The notes under the pieces are model-generated. The model searched no databases, had not been told where the DNA came from, and saw only the letters and a program-made list of their open reading frames with translations. 64,000 bases of DNA from assembly GCA_013388685.1 (NCBI GenBank), contig JACAET010000008.1:17067-81066 (forward strand), read 5' to 3'. This document shows, piece after piece, positions 26,176 through 33,997 of this stretch. How positions within the stretch are numbered: the stretch's first letter is position 1; every line of letters begins with the position of its first letter. Source of the DNA: Chloroflexota bacterium. GTDB taxonomy: Bacteria; Chloroflexota; Anaerolineae; Anaerolineales; Villigracilaceae. The position numbers and the translations under genes are program-made.

Positions 26176-27084
26176 ATGCGCTTCCCTCTCTTCGAAACCA
26201 AGCCGCTGGACGACGACGCCCGCCGCTCTGCGGGCGGTTCGTTCGTCTCGCTGACAGACGGCGTAACACATTACGAATTGTCAAACGATTCCCCTCTCCC
26301 TGATGGAGAGGCATTAGGGGCGAGAGACGCCGTTGTCCTGGTTCACGGTTTTTCCGTTCCGTATTTCATTTTCGACCCGACCTTCGATTTCCTCACTCAA
26401 AACGGCTTCCGCACTCTGCGCTACGACCTCTTCGGACGCGGCTTTTCAGACCGCCCCCGCGCACGCTACAACATGGACCTCTTCGTCTGCCAGCTGCTCG
26501 ACCTGCTGGACGCACTGCGCTTCACCTCACCCCTCAATCTGATCGGTCTTTCCATGGGCGGACCCATCGCCGCCGCCTTTACCGCCCGCCGCCCGGAGCG
26601 GGTCAAATCGCTGACGTTGATTGACCCGGCGGGTGCGAGAGCGGTGTCCCTTTCGCCCATGCTCAAGGCGATGAAACTGCCCGGCCTGGCGGAGGCGGTT
26701 TTCGGTCTGGTGGGAAGCGAGAGTTTGCTCAAGAGCGCGGCAAAGGATTTCTTCGATCCCGAACTGGTGGGGATGTTCCTCGACAAGTACAAAGTCCAGA
26801 TGCAATACCAGGGCTTCAAGCGCGCCATTCTGTCCACCATCCGCAACAACATGCTCGGCTCGTTCATTGAGACTTATAAGACCGTCGGCAAAATGGACAA
26901 GCCCGTTCTGCTGGTGTGGGGACGGAACGATACGACGGTTCCCCTCGTCCATAGTGATGATCTGCGCGCCGCCATGCCGCAGGCGGAATTGCACGTCATC
27001 GAAGAGTGCGGGCATATCCCCCACTATGAAAAGTCCGACGAGTTCAATCCCATTTTGTTGGAGTTTTTGAAAAGAAATGCGTAA
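26176..27084 (+). CDS. Alpha/beta hydrolase
   Basis: 302 residues from ATG 26176, 10 bases after the hydroxylase stop. Nucleophile elbow GLSMGG, acid in WGRNDTTVP, and His in EECGHIPHYE form the triad; VLVHGFSVPY is the oxyanion block. It belongs to the MhpC/haloperoxidase-like group that cleaves esters or C-C bonds of small molecules. Residues 39-50 (SPLPDGEALGARD) come from a palindromic repeat inserted in frame before the first core strand. Substrate unknown; it may act with the hydroxylase. Confidence 0.85.
   Translation: MRFPLFETKPLDDDARRSAGGSFVSLTDGVTHYELSNDSPLPDGEALGARDAVVLVHGFSVPYFIFDPTFDFLTQNGFRTLRYDLFGRGFSDRPRARYNMDLFVCQLLDLLDALRFTSPLNLIGLSMGGPIAAAFTARRPERVKSLTLIDPAGARAVSLSPMLKAMKLPGLAEAVFGLVGSESLLKSAAKDFFDPELVGMFLDKYKVQMQYQGFKRAILSTIRNNMLGSFIETYKTVGKMDKPVLLVWGRNDTTVPLVHSDDLRAAMPQAELHVIEECGHIPHYEKSDEFNPILLEFLKRNA
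26290..26327. repeat. In-frame palindromic repeat (SPLPxGEG family, copy 3)
   Basis: CCCCTCTCCC-TGAT-GGAGAGG followed by GGGGCGAGAG inside the hydrolase gene, encoding SPLPDGEALGARD between the N-terminal lead and the core fold. Confidence 0.75.
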
Positions 27085-27085
27085 A

Positions 27086-27103
27086 CGGCGTTTTCTCACG
27101 CCG
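27086..27103. repeat. Hairpin with TTTCTC loop
   Basis: CGGCGT-TTTCTC-ACGCCG just after the hydrolase stop, followed by TGCCAGAGAGCGC. One of six small hairpins in the window that keep the TTCTC loop while the stem differs. Confidence 0.5.
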
Positions 27104-27147
27104 CGTCGGTGCCAGAGAGCGCAATATATGCCTGTGAGGTAAACATC

Positions 27148-27639
27148 ATGAACAAACAAGACATCACCCTGCTTTACAAGTACAATGAGTGGGCGAACGC
27201 GAAAATCTTGAACGCCGCCGCCAAGGTGACCGCCGAACAATTTCTGGCGCCGGCGTCCTTCCCGCATGGCGGCTTGCGCGGCACGCTCACGCACACGCTG
27301 TTCGCCGAGTGGATCTGGCGCCACCGCTGGGAGGGGACTTCGCCCGCTGTGCGCTTGAAGCCCGATGATTTCCCGACGTTCGAGTCGCTGCGGGCGCGCT
27401 GGGCGGAGGAGAAGAAACTGCTGATGTCGTTCGTGGAGAATTTGACGGACGAACGGTTGAACAGCCGCTTCTCCTACAAGTCCACGCAGGGAGAGCCGTA
27501 TGAGAGAATGCTCTGGCACACGATGGTTCACCTCGTCAACCACGGCACCCAGCATCGAGCCGAAGCCGCCGCCTTGCTTACCGATTTCGGGCATTCGCCG
27601 GGCGATGTGGATTTCGTCTATTTTCTGAACGAGATGTGA
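27148..27639 (+). CDS. DinB family protein
   Basis: 163 residues from ATG 27148 with GTGAGGT upstream. It has the four-helix DinB/YfiT layout: KYNEWANAKIL at the start, then His in LTHTLFAEW, and NHGTQHRAE near the C-terminus, which together give the three His metal ligands. DinB proteins are metal-dependent, often thiol-transferase-like enzymes; the reaction here cannot be told. It stands alone between repeats. Confidence 0.85.
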   Translation: MNKQDITLLYKYNEWANAKILNAAAKVTAEQFLAPASFPHGGLRGTLTHTLFAEWIWRHRWEGTSPAVRLKPDDFPTFESLRARWAEEKKLLMSFVENLTDERLNSRFSYKSTQGEPYERMLWHTMVHLVNHGTQHRAEAAALLTDFGHSPGDVDFVYFLNEM

Positions 27640-27700
27640 AAAGCCAGCCACCGATGACACGGATTCTCACTGATTCAGAGCATTCGACAATTCGTTTTAT

Positions 27701-28042
27701 TAGCCACAGATGAACACTGATGAAATAGATTCGGTTCGATCAAAACCAAAAATTTACATATCAAGGAATGTGCACTCATACATGTTCGTATGGCGAATCT
27801 TGTGTAAAAGCAGCGCGACATGATGGTCCTTAATAAAATAATCTCGTAACGTGGCGCAGGGCGCGTTCTCTCACGCGCCTGTTGGCGTTAGACGCCTTCG
27901 GCAGCGCCAACTACGCGGTTACGGTATTTATTTGTGAATTTTCATAAGTTCGCAGCACATTTTTACACAATTTTTGACATACCAATACTCATACAAACTG
28001 GGTTTATCAAAATCAGAGTTTATCCGCATTTATCTGTGGCTG
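27701..28042. repeat. Interrupted copy of the CCACAGATGAACACTGAT palindromic repeat
   Basis: The left arm, GCCACAGATGAACACTGATG, starts at 27703; the right arm ends with ATTTATCTGTGGC near 28041. Complete copies nearby are only about 80 bases, so about 250 extra bases, including the hairpin element at 27845-27923, appear to have entered this copy. Confidence 0.6.
27845..27923. repeat. Compound hairpin element
   Basis: Ends CGTAAC / GTTACG are inverted. Inside are GGCGCGT-TCTCTC-ACGCGCC (27860-27879) and GTTGGCG...CGCCAAC (27881-27911) with a smaller GGCGT-TAG-ACGCC. No coding capacity. Confidence 0.6.
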
Positions 28043-28170
28043 AACTGAATTACCGAGTGCTTTCTGATTCACTCACCTTATGCAGAACGTCCCGAGGAGG
28101 ATTCTCGCATTTCGGGCTTGCTTTCCGCTCACGCCTTTGAGACGCAACCCGGAATTCGCGGCAGAAAACC

Positions 28171-28920
28171 ATGTATAACCGACTCCGTAATTTCTTCATC
28201 CGCCATCGCTACAACATCGCCGTTTTTACGCTGCTCAACCTTGCCTGCGCCGTGTGCATTGGGCTGGTGGCGGCGCGCGTGGTGTACAGCGAATCGGACA
28301 GGCACCTCGGCTTGATTTGGAATCTCTTTCTGGCGTGGATTCCCTTCATCCTTGCCTACATCGCCCATGCCGTGTCGTGGCGGCGCATCTGGCTGTACCT
28401 CATCATCCCGTTCGTCACCTTCCTGTGGCTGATCTTCTTCCCCAACGCGCCCTACATGTTGACCGATTTGCAAGACCTCGCCCGCGCTTCCAGCGGCGCG
28501 CCGCTCTGGTACGATGTCATCATCGTCGTCTGGTGTTCGTGGACCGCCATGCTGCTCGGACTGGTTTCGCTCTACCTGATGCAGGATATTGTCATGCGCA
28601 CGTTCGGGCGCTGGCTTGGCTGGGCGTTCGTTTTCGTCATTTCGGGGTTGAGCAGTTTTGGCATGTACATCGGTCGTTTCGTGCGGCTCAACTCGTGGGA
28701 CATTTTGCAGAACCCCGCCGAAACCGCCATGAACATCCTCGGTCTGGTCATTGACCCCAGCCGCAGGCTCGCCGCGTTCACCTTGCTGTACACATTCTTC
28801 TTCCTGTTCGTCTATCTCCTGCTGTATTCGTTCGGTCACCTGTTGCAGGAACAGAACGCCCGCATAAATGCCCTCCCTGAGCAACTTGAAGCCACCCAAA
28901 AGACCAATGCTCAAAGATAA
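28171..28920 (+). CDS. DUF1361 membrane protein
   Basis: 249 residues with about seven membrane helices. The family marker LIFFPNAPYMLTDL is at residues about 87-101, and NLFLAWIPF lies just before. DUF1361 proteins are uncharacterised integral membrane proteins found in many phyla. The gene overlaps the YqeB-like gene by 14 bases, so the two are translated together. Confidence 0.85.
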   Translation: MYNRLRNFFIRHRYNIAVFTLLNLACAVCIGLVAARVVYSESDRHLGLIWNLFLAWIPFILAYIAHAVSWRRIWLYLIIPFVTFLWLIFFPNAPYMLTDLQDLARASSGAPLWYDVIIVVWCSWTAMLLGLVSLYLMQDIVMRTFGRWLGWAFVFVISGLSSFGMYIGRFVRLNSWDILQNPAETAMNILGLVIDPSRRLAAFTLLYTFFFLFVYLLLYSFGHLLQEQNARINALPEQLEATQKTNAQR

Positions 28921-29716
28921 CCTTGTACTGGTCCGCGGCGGCGGCGACCTGGCGACGGGCGTTGCCCTTCGTTTGCATCGCGCGGGCATCGGCGTCATCA
29001 TCACCGAGCTCGCTCAACCGCTGGCAGTGCGGCGCACGGTCTCGTTTGCAGAGGCGGTGTACGAGGGGATGTGGGAGGTGGAAGGGGTGAAGGGGAGGCT
29101 GGTCGAAGCGGATCAACTTTCGGCGGCGCTGGAGGCGGGTGAAATTCCGGTGCTGGTTGACCCGGAGTTGGAAATCCTGAAGAGTCAGCCGTTCCTGGTG
29201 GTGGTGGATGCCCGTCTGACAAAACAGCCGCCCGCGCCTCTGCCTCGCCCCGTTCCGCTTCACATCGGACTGGGACCCGGATTCACCGCCGGACGCAACT
29301 GCCACGCTGTGATCGAAACCCGCCGCAGCCACACGCTGGGACGGGTGTACTGGGAGGGAGCCACCCAACCCGACAGCCGCGAACCCGAAGGCGACCCGCG
29401 CCGGGTGCTGCGCGCGCCCGCCGACGGGGTTTTGCGGAGTGTGAAGAAGATTGGCGAACATGTGGAGGGTGGGGAAGTGATTGCAGTGATTGGCGAGCAG
29501 TGGTCAGTGAGCAGCCCGTTTGGGGGCGTGCTGCGGGGGTTGGTTCATGATGGTTTGAGGGTGAATCAGGGCATGAAGGTCGGCGATGTGGACCCGCGCG
29601 ACGACCCGTCTTATTGCTGGCTTGTATCGGATAAAGCGCTTGCCATCGGCGGCGGGGCGCTGGAGGCGGTTTTGTCGAGGCGGGAGATTCGGGAGAAATT
29701 ATTCGGCGGACGGTAG
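28907..29716 (+). CDS. YqeB-like selenium-dependent molybdenum hydroxylase accessory protein (EF2563 family)
   Basis: 269 residues from ATG 28907; an ATG at 28868 would add 13 residues not expected in the family. The family signature is clear: VRGGGDLATGVALRLHRAG, then VRRTVSFAEAVYEG. Later come GLGPGFTAGRNC and a biotin-carrier-like GVLRSVKKIGEHVEGGEVIAVIG. Members occur with selenium-dependent molybdenum hydroxylases, where they are thought to help mature the Mo site. That fits the hydroxylase genes 3 kb upstream. The link is by family knowledge. Confidence 0.8.
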   Translation: MLKDNLVLVRGGGDLATGVALRLHRAGIGVIITELAQPLAVRRTVSFAEAVYEGMWEVEGVKGRLVEADQLSAALEAGEIPVLVDPELEILKSQPFLVVVDARLTKQPPAPLPRPVPLHIGLGPGFTAGRNCHAVIETRRSHTLGRVYWEGATQPDSREPEGDPRRVLRAPADGVLRSVKKIGEHVEGGEVIAVIGEQWSVSSPFGGVLRGLVHDGLRVNQGMKVGDVDPRDDPSYCWLVSDKALAIGGGALEAVLSRREIREKLFGGR

Positions 29717-29749
29717 AAAGTATTTTTTTGCCGCAATTCGCCACAGATC

Positions 29750-29857
29750 CTTGCACCGCCTGCAAGGGCAGGTGTAAACACGGGTGGACACTGATTTTGA
29801 TGGAAATTCCGAGGGGATCATCTGTAAATCCAATTCGTCTGCATTCATCTGTGGTTA
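29750..29857. repeat. CCACAGATGAACACTGAT-type repeat with hairpin inserted (copy II)
   Basis: Starts CCACAGAT (29751), is broken by about 35 bases containing a hairpin (CACCGCCTG...CAGGTG), then continues GGACACTGATTTTGATGGAAATTC and ends TTCATCTGTGG. The body matches 30854-30931 closely. Confidence 0.7.
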
Positions 29858-29895
29858 AAAGCCCGAAACCGCTTGCAGAGACGGGGATTCGGGCG

Positions 29896-29901
29896 TATTC
29901 T
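29896..29901 (+). promoter_or_regulatory. Possible leaderless -10 box (TATTCT)
   Basis: TATTCT ends 8 bases before ATG 29910; no Shine-Dalgarno sequence is seen. Weaker than the other such boxes in the window. Confidence 0.3.
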
Positions 29902-29909
29902 TATATGAA

Positions 29910-30827
29910 ATGACGCTCGAAACTGTTTTGCATCTGCCGTTTTCCCTGCCGCGCCTGCTCCGCGCCCAAGCGAACGAGCCGGAACAAGGTTATCACTGGG
30001 TCGGAAAGACCAGCGAGCCTCCGCGCACGAGCCGTTTGCCTGCAGATCAGGGCGGGCAGAAGGATGGCAGGGAGGGCGGCTCAAAGTATCGTCCGCTTGG
30101 CAGTATCACGCTGGGGGAAGTGGAGCAGGCAACCAAACTGTTCGAACATCAACTCATCCCCGCGCACGTAAACTGGATTGCCAAAAACCATTTCTGCCGC
30201 CTGCCCCTCAAGCGGATTCGGGATGGCCGCCCGCTGGTGATTTTCGGTTATGTCACTTCATGCTTCCCCAGCGACGGTCACATCGAGAACGTGGAAGACC
30301 TCGAATTGCTCTTTCCACGCAAGGGCGCCCCGCCCGACTTAATCCGCCTGCACAGGGATGACATCAGCCTGTATTCGCAACGAACAGTGCAAAGCCATTA
30401 TCTGCGGGTGGGGGTCAAGGCTTCGGCGGCGGAGGAGGCGGAGTTTGCGGCGTCAGAAGAAATGTTCCACGCGAAGGGCTTTCATCTCAATTTCGACCGC
30501 GGCTATTACGACCTGCTCGACATGAACGAGCAGAACCAATCAGCCCATCCCCACCTGTATCTAATCGGTTCACGCTGGCTTGCGTCTGTACCTGAGTCAA
30601 TGTATTTCGAAATCACAACCAGGCTGAAGGAAATGCTTGGCTGGGGAAAAGTTATCTTCAACTATCATCCGGACTGGCTGCCGAAGGAAGTTCATACCGT
30701 GAACAGAGCATTGGGGTTGAAATATAAACTAACCAAACACTACCTGACCGAGCCAGAAACTCCCCCACAAACCGCAGGCATCATTGCAGTTGAATTCGAA
30801 GAACGGCTGAAACAGGGTTTTGGTTAA
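29910..30827 (+). CDS. Hypothetical protein flanked by repeat copies
   Basis: 305 residues, not recognised. No signal peptide or membrane segment. Residues 40-58 are low-complexity and hydrophilic (LPADQGGQKDGREGGSK) and may be another repeat-encoded insert. Beyond that the sequence looks like a folded domain with conserved-looking blocks (IPAHVNWIAKNHFCRLP; GYVTSCFPSDGHIENVEDL; FNYHPDWLP). It is bracketed by two similarly oriented copies of an 80-base repeat (29750 and 30854), which may mean it arrived as a unit. No function is proposed. Confidence 0.7.
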   Translation: MTLETVLHLPFSLPRLLRAQANEPEQGYHWVGKTSEPPRTSRLPADQGGQKDGREGGSKYRPLGSITLGEVEQATKLFEHQLIPAHVNWIAKNHFCRLPLKRIRDGRPLVIFGYVTSCFPSDGHIENVEDLELLFPRKGAPPDLIRLHRDDISLYSQRTVQSHYLRVGVKASAAEEAEFAASEEMFHAKGFHLNFDRGYYDLLDMNEQNQSAHPHLYLIGSRWLASVPESMYFEITTRLKEMLGWGKVIFNYHPDWLPKEVHTVNRALGLKYKLTKHYLTEPETPPQTAGIIAVEFEERLKQGFG

Positions 30828-30853
30828 GAGTGTGTGTTTTTAAGTCGAAACTG

Positions 30854-30931
30854 ACCACAGATAAACGCTGATTTTGATGGAAATTCCAATAGAAGCGCCT
30901 GTAAATTCAATTTATCTGTGTTCATCTGTGG
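30854..30931. repeat. CCACAGATGAACACTGAT-type palindromic repeat (copy III)
   Basis: Complete 78-base copy: CCACAGATAAACGCTGATTT at the left, TTTATCTGTGTTCATCTGTGG at the right, arms complementary. Best reference copy in the window for this family. Confidence 0.8.
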
Positions 30932-30987
30932 GAGAATTTCAAAACACTCTCTCAGACATTTCAAATGAATCCCAAAAGGAGGCATGT

Positions 30988-31125
30988 ATGAGTCACGCTG
31001 GCAAAAAAGACAAAGGTCAAAAAGAACAAAAAAAGAAACCGAAACATACCCTGAAGGAAAAGAGAAAACTCAAGCACGAAAAGGAACAAAAGGGCGAAAA
31101 GAAACACCTCACCATACCAGGATAG
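30988..31125 (+). CDS. Small lysine-rich protein
   Basis: 45 residues with a near-perfect ribosome site (AAAAGGAGG) ahead of ATG 30988, the best evidence that it is translated. More than a third of the residues are Lys (for example KDKGQKEQKKKPKHTLKEKRK). It has no membrane segment or Cys. Likely a small basic protein that binds nucleic acid or ribosomes, but no family is recognised. It lies between repeat copy III and the rhodanese gene. Confidence 0.6.
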   Translation: MSHAGKKDKGQKEQKKKPKHTLKEKRKLKHEKEQKGEKKHLTIPG

Positions 31126-31319
31126 GAATTTCCAGAACGCAAAACGAGCCAGGCAGAACCCCGGCTCGTCTTGTTTCAGAGCGGAAACTGCCCGCCTCAT
31201 CCCCAATCTGCTACCTGTCTCCGTCCGAACAACCTCCACAATCTCTGACAGGTTCATCCATAATTCCTCCACAAAGAGTTGATATAGTGGGGCATAAACC
31301 AACATATGGAGTCTGTATC

Positions 31320-32129
31320 ATGAATCGACACAACATCATAATCGAGGCGGAGGAACTGCTGACAAGAGTCAACGAGGAAAACATCCGAATCTTCGACGCG
31401 TCCATCGTGGATGATATGTACCAACAGGGGCATATCCCCGGCGCGACTTATTTTGACCACGAGAAGTTTTCCGACCCAGGCAAAGCCTATGAGTACATGC
31501 TTCTGCCTGACGATAAACTTGCCGCGCAGATCGGCGCTGCGGGTATCTCGAACGATACGGAGGTGGTTGTGTATGCCTGCGGAATGTTGCCATACGCTGC
31601 TCGTGCGTGGTGGGTGCTCCGTTATGCGGGTCATAACAACGTGCGCGTTCTCAACGGGGGGCTGTCGGCGTGGAAGAAGGCTGGCGGGGAGGTCGAGCAG
31701 GTTGCCCGTCAGTATGAACCGGTGGTTTTCCATCCAGAGTTCAAAGCGGGTATGTTCGCCAATAAAGAGGAGGTCATTGAAGCGCTCAAAGACAAGGAGA
31801 TTTCTGTGGTCGATGTTCTGCCCCTTGAAAGTTATGAAGGCGCTCACATACCAGGTTCTACATGTCTGTCCTCCATGGACCTGATGCAAGGCCTGGATTA
31901 CCTTCTGCCAGACGATCAACTCGCCCTGCGCCTGCAAGAAAAAAGCGGGTACAAGCGCATCATCACCTATTGCGGTGGCGGTATTGCGGCGGCTGTCAAT
32001 GCCATGGCACACCTCATCGTTGGGCAGGAAAATGTTGCCGTATATGATGGTTCTCTCTTCGAATGGATAGGGGAGGGGCTGCCCGTCAGAGGGACGGGTA
32101 AATGGGAAATCTGGAAACAAAGCGCATAA
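31320..32129 (+). CDS. Sulfurtransferase with tandem rhodanese domains
   Basis: 269 residues from ATG 31320 with GGAG 8 bases upstream. Two rhodanese domains: the second holds the active loop C218-GGGIAA, close to the CGSGVTA of 3-mercaptopyruvate sulfurtransferases. The first has Cys87 in ACGMLPYAARAWW, a place usually non-catalytic in this family. It moves a sulfane sulfur from thiosulfate or mercaptopyruvate to thiol acceptors in the cytoplasm. It stands as a single gene before the two-component pair. Confidence 0.85.
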   Translation: MNRHNIIIEAEELLTRVNEENIRIFDASIVDDMYQQGHIPGATYFDHEKFSDPGKAYEYMLLPDDKLAAQIGAAGISNDTEVVVYACGMLPYAARAWWVLRYAGHNNVRVLNGGLSAWKKAGGEVEQVARQYEPVVFHPEFKAGMFANKEEVIEALKDKEISVVDVLPLESYEGAHIPGSTCLSSMDLMQGLDYLLPDDQLALRLQEKSGYKRIITYCGGGIAAAVNAMAHLIVGQENVAVYDGSLFEWIGEGLPVRGTGKWEIWKQSA

Positions 32130-32156
32130 TCCCAACACACCTATCGCGTTCTATTT

Positions 32157-32162
32157 TATACT
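32157..32162 (+). promoter_or_regulatory. Putative leaderless -10 box (TATACT)
   Basis: TATACT ends 6 bases before the response-regulator ATG; CGCCCC between them is not a ribosome site. Confidence 0.5.
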
Positions 32163-32168
32163 CGCCCC

Positions 32169-32849
32169 ATGCCGCAACTTATCCTCGTCGTGGATGACGA
32201 ACCCAAGGTTGCACGCCTTGCACGGGACTATTTGGAAAAAAATGGGTTTCGTGTTTTGACGGCAGGCGACGGTCCATCTGCCCTGATGCTTGCCCGCCGC
32301 GAAAAACCCGACCTCGTCATCCTCGACCTGATGCTCCCGCAAATTGACGGACGCGAAGTCTGCCGCATTCTGCGCCAGGAAAGCGACGTGCCCATTATCA
32401 TGCTCACCGCGCTCTCCGAGGAAATTGACCAGGTGACCGGCCTCGAGATTGGCGCGGATGATTACATCACCAAGCCGTTCTCTGTCCGTATGCTGGTGGC
32501 GCGTGTGCGGGCGCTGCTGCGCAGAACACGCGGCGAAGTCAAAGCACCGGGTGTTGTCCGCGTTGGCGGGTTGGAAATTGATGCAGAAAAGTATTCGGTT
32601 ACGTTCAACGGCAGCCCGCTCAAACTTACCCCAAACGAGTTCAAACTTCTGCATCTGCTAGCCAGCCGCCCCGGTCAAACACTCACGCGCGAAAGCCTCC
32701 TCGAAGACCTGCACGGCGCCGCCTCCAGCCTCGACCGCAGCGTGGACTCTCATATCAAAAATCTCCGCAAGAAACTCGAAGCCGCGTCAGGTGATCCCTC
32801 GATCGAAACCGTCTATGGCATCGGCTATCGTCTTCATGTGTCACCCTGA
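32169..32849 (+). CDS. OmpR-family response regulator
   Basis: 226 residues. Receiver domain 1-118 with the acidic pair D9-D10, phospho-acceptor D53 (VILDLMLP), Thr in MLTAL and Lys in ITKPF. Winged-helix DNA-binding domain about 130-226 (LTPNEFKLLHLLASRPGQ; DRSVDSHIKNLRKKLE; VYGIGYRL). It pairs with the kinase 44 bases downstream. The last codons and stop lie inside a dispersed repeat, so the C-terminal VSP is repeat-encoded. No ribosome site precedes it. Its targets are unknown. Confidence 0.93.
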   Translation: MPQLILVVDDEPKVARLARDYLEKNGFRVLTAGDGPSALMLARREKPDLVILDLMLPQIDGREVCRILRQESDVPIIMLTALSEEIDQVTGLEIGADDYITKPFSVRMLVARVRALLRRTRGEVKAPGVVRVGGLEIDAEKYSVTFNGSPLKLTPNEFKLLHLLASRPGQTLTRESLLEDLHGAASSLDRSVDSHIKNLRKKLEAASGDPSIETVYGIGYRLHVSP

Positions 32850-32887
32850 GCCCTTGGGCTTCGCTCAGGACAAACTCCGCGAAGGGT
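32839..32887. repeat. TGTCACCCTGAG-type palindromic repeat
   Basis: TGTCACCCTGAGC...GCTCAGGACA with a trailing GAAGGGT; a widespread bacterial intergenic repeat type. It spans the end of the response-regulator gene and most of the gap to the kinase. Confidence 0.7.
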
Positions 32888-32893
32888 TTCCCC

Positions 32894-33949
32894 ATGTCTG
32901 AAAAATCATCATCTCCTCCATCAAGAACCCGCCGCGTAAGTCGTGCATTGGCGTTCACGATCTTCTTCGTTATCTCCGCCGTCATTTTTGTTGGGGGCGT
33001 TGCGGCAATCCTATATTTCCTCTTTTCACAATACTCCGGCGTTCAGAACCTCTGGATTCTGGTCTGCGGTGCGCCTGTCGTTCTGGCTGCAATCGTTCTC
33101 ATCACCATCTTCAACCTGTACACCCGCTTTGGCAGACCACTCGAGGAGCTCTTCAACACAATCAACAAAGTTGAGGAAGGCGACCTCTCTGCCCGCGTGC
33201 CTGAAAATAGATCAGACATGTTCAGCGACCTGTTCAAGCGTTTCAACAAAATGGTCGGCGAACTCGAACGCGCCGAGCAGCAGCGCCGCAATCTCACCGC
33301 CGACATCGCCCACGAACTGCGCACGCCGCTTCATATCATTCAAGGCAACCTCGAAGGCGTGCTCGACGGCGTTTACCAGCCTGCGCCCGAACATCTCAAA
33401 GACACACTCGACGAAACACATTTGCTCACCCGCCTGGTGGACGATCTGCAAACTCTCTCGCTTGCCGAGGCAGGACAACTTCCGCTTCATCCCACCCGCT
33501 TCCTGCTCGCTGACCTGATGTCGGATCTCGCTTCGAGTTTTTCATCTCAAGCCGTTTCCCAGAATATCAATCTCCATACACACATTGCCAATCCGACTCA
33601 AGAACTCACCGCCGATTACGACCGCCTCAAGCAGGTGCTATCGAACCTTGTTTCGAATGCCCTGCGTCACACGCCCAAAGGTGGGAAAATTTTTCTCGAA
33701 ACAGAAGCAGGTTCAAGTCCAGAAAGAAACGTGCGGATCATGATTAAGGACACAGGGGCAGGAATCGCATCCGAAGATCTGCCCTTCATCTTCGACCGTT
33801 TTTGGCGCGCGGACAGGTCGCGTACCGAACGCTCCCACAGCGGTCTGGGGCTGGCAATCACCAAGCAACTTGTCCACGCGCACAATGGGAGAATTGATGT
33901 GCAAAGTGAATTGGGCAAGGGCACGACCTTCATCATCGAACTGCCATAA
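32894..33949 (+). CDS. Sensor histidine kinase
   Basis: 351 residues. Two membrane helices (about 18-42 and 52-76) with only a tiny outside loop, so it probably senses within the membrane or inside the cell. HAMP domain (FGRPLEELFNTINKVEEGDLSARV), dimerisation domain with His140 (AHELRTPL), and ATPase domain with N, G1 and G2 boxes (VLSNLVSNALRHT; DTGAGI; GLGLAITKQL). It phosphorylates the regulator encoded just upstream. Confidence 0.93.
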   Translation: MSEKSSSPPSRTRRVSRALAFTIFFVISAVIFVGGVAAILYFLFSQYSGVQNLWILVCGAPVVLAAIVLITIFNLYTRFGRPLEELFNTINKVEEGDLSARVPENRSDMFSDLFKRFNKMVGELERAEQQRRNLTADIAHELRTPLHIIQGNLEGVLDGVYQPAPEHLKDTLDETHLLTRLVDDLQTLSLAEAGQLPLHPTRFLLADLMSDLASSFSSQAVSQNINLHTHIANPTQELTADYDRLKQVLSNLVSNALRHTPKGGKIFLETEAGSSPERNVRIMIKDTGAGIASEDLPFIFDRFWRADRSRTERSHSGLGLAITKQLVHAHNGRIDVQSELGKGTTFIIELP

Positions 33950-33951
33950 CA

Positions 33952-33986
33952 AAAACTCCCGAAGCCTCTTCGACTTCGGGAGTTTT
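33952..33986. terminator. Bidirectional terminator
   Basis: Perfect 13-bp stem AAAACTCCCGAAG / CTTCGGGAGTTTT, 9-base loop, between the convergent kinase and citrate synthase genes, with T-rich ends both ways. Confidence 0.85.
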
Positions 33987-33997
33987 GCTTTGCAGAG

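Larger units (their letters stand above)
27640..28170. other. Non-coding repeat-filled gap
   Basis: No gene is visible in these 531 bases. They hold a divergent CCACCGATGACAC repeat start (from 27650), the split copy of the CCACAGATGAACACTGAT repeat (27701 to 28042), a composite hairpin element inside it (27845-27923), and a fragment CACTCACCTTATGCAGAACG (28070-28089) that resembles the edge of the repeats at 39735 and 50122. Confidence 0.65.

Noticed and set aside
27934..28140. 68-codon open frame in the repeat-filled gap before the DUF1361 gene
   Set aside because: Composed largely of repeat arms and without a ribosome site.
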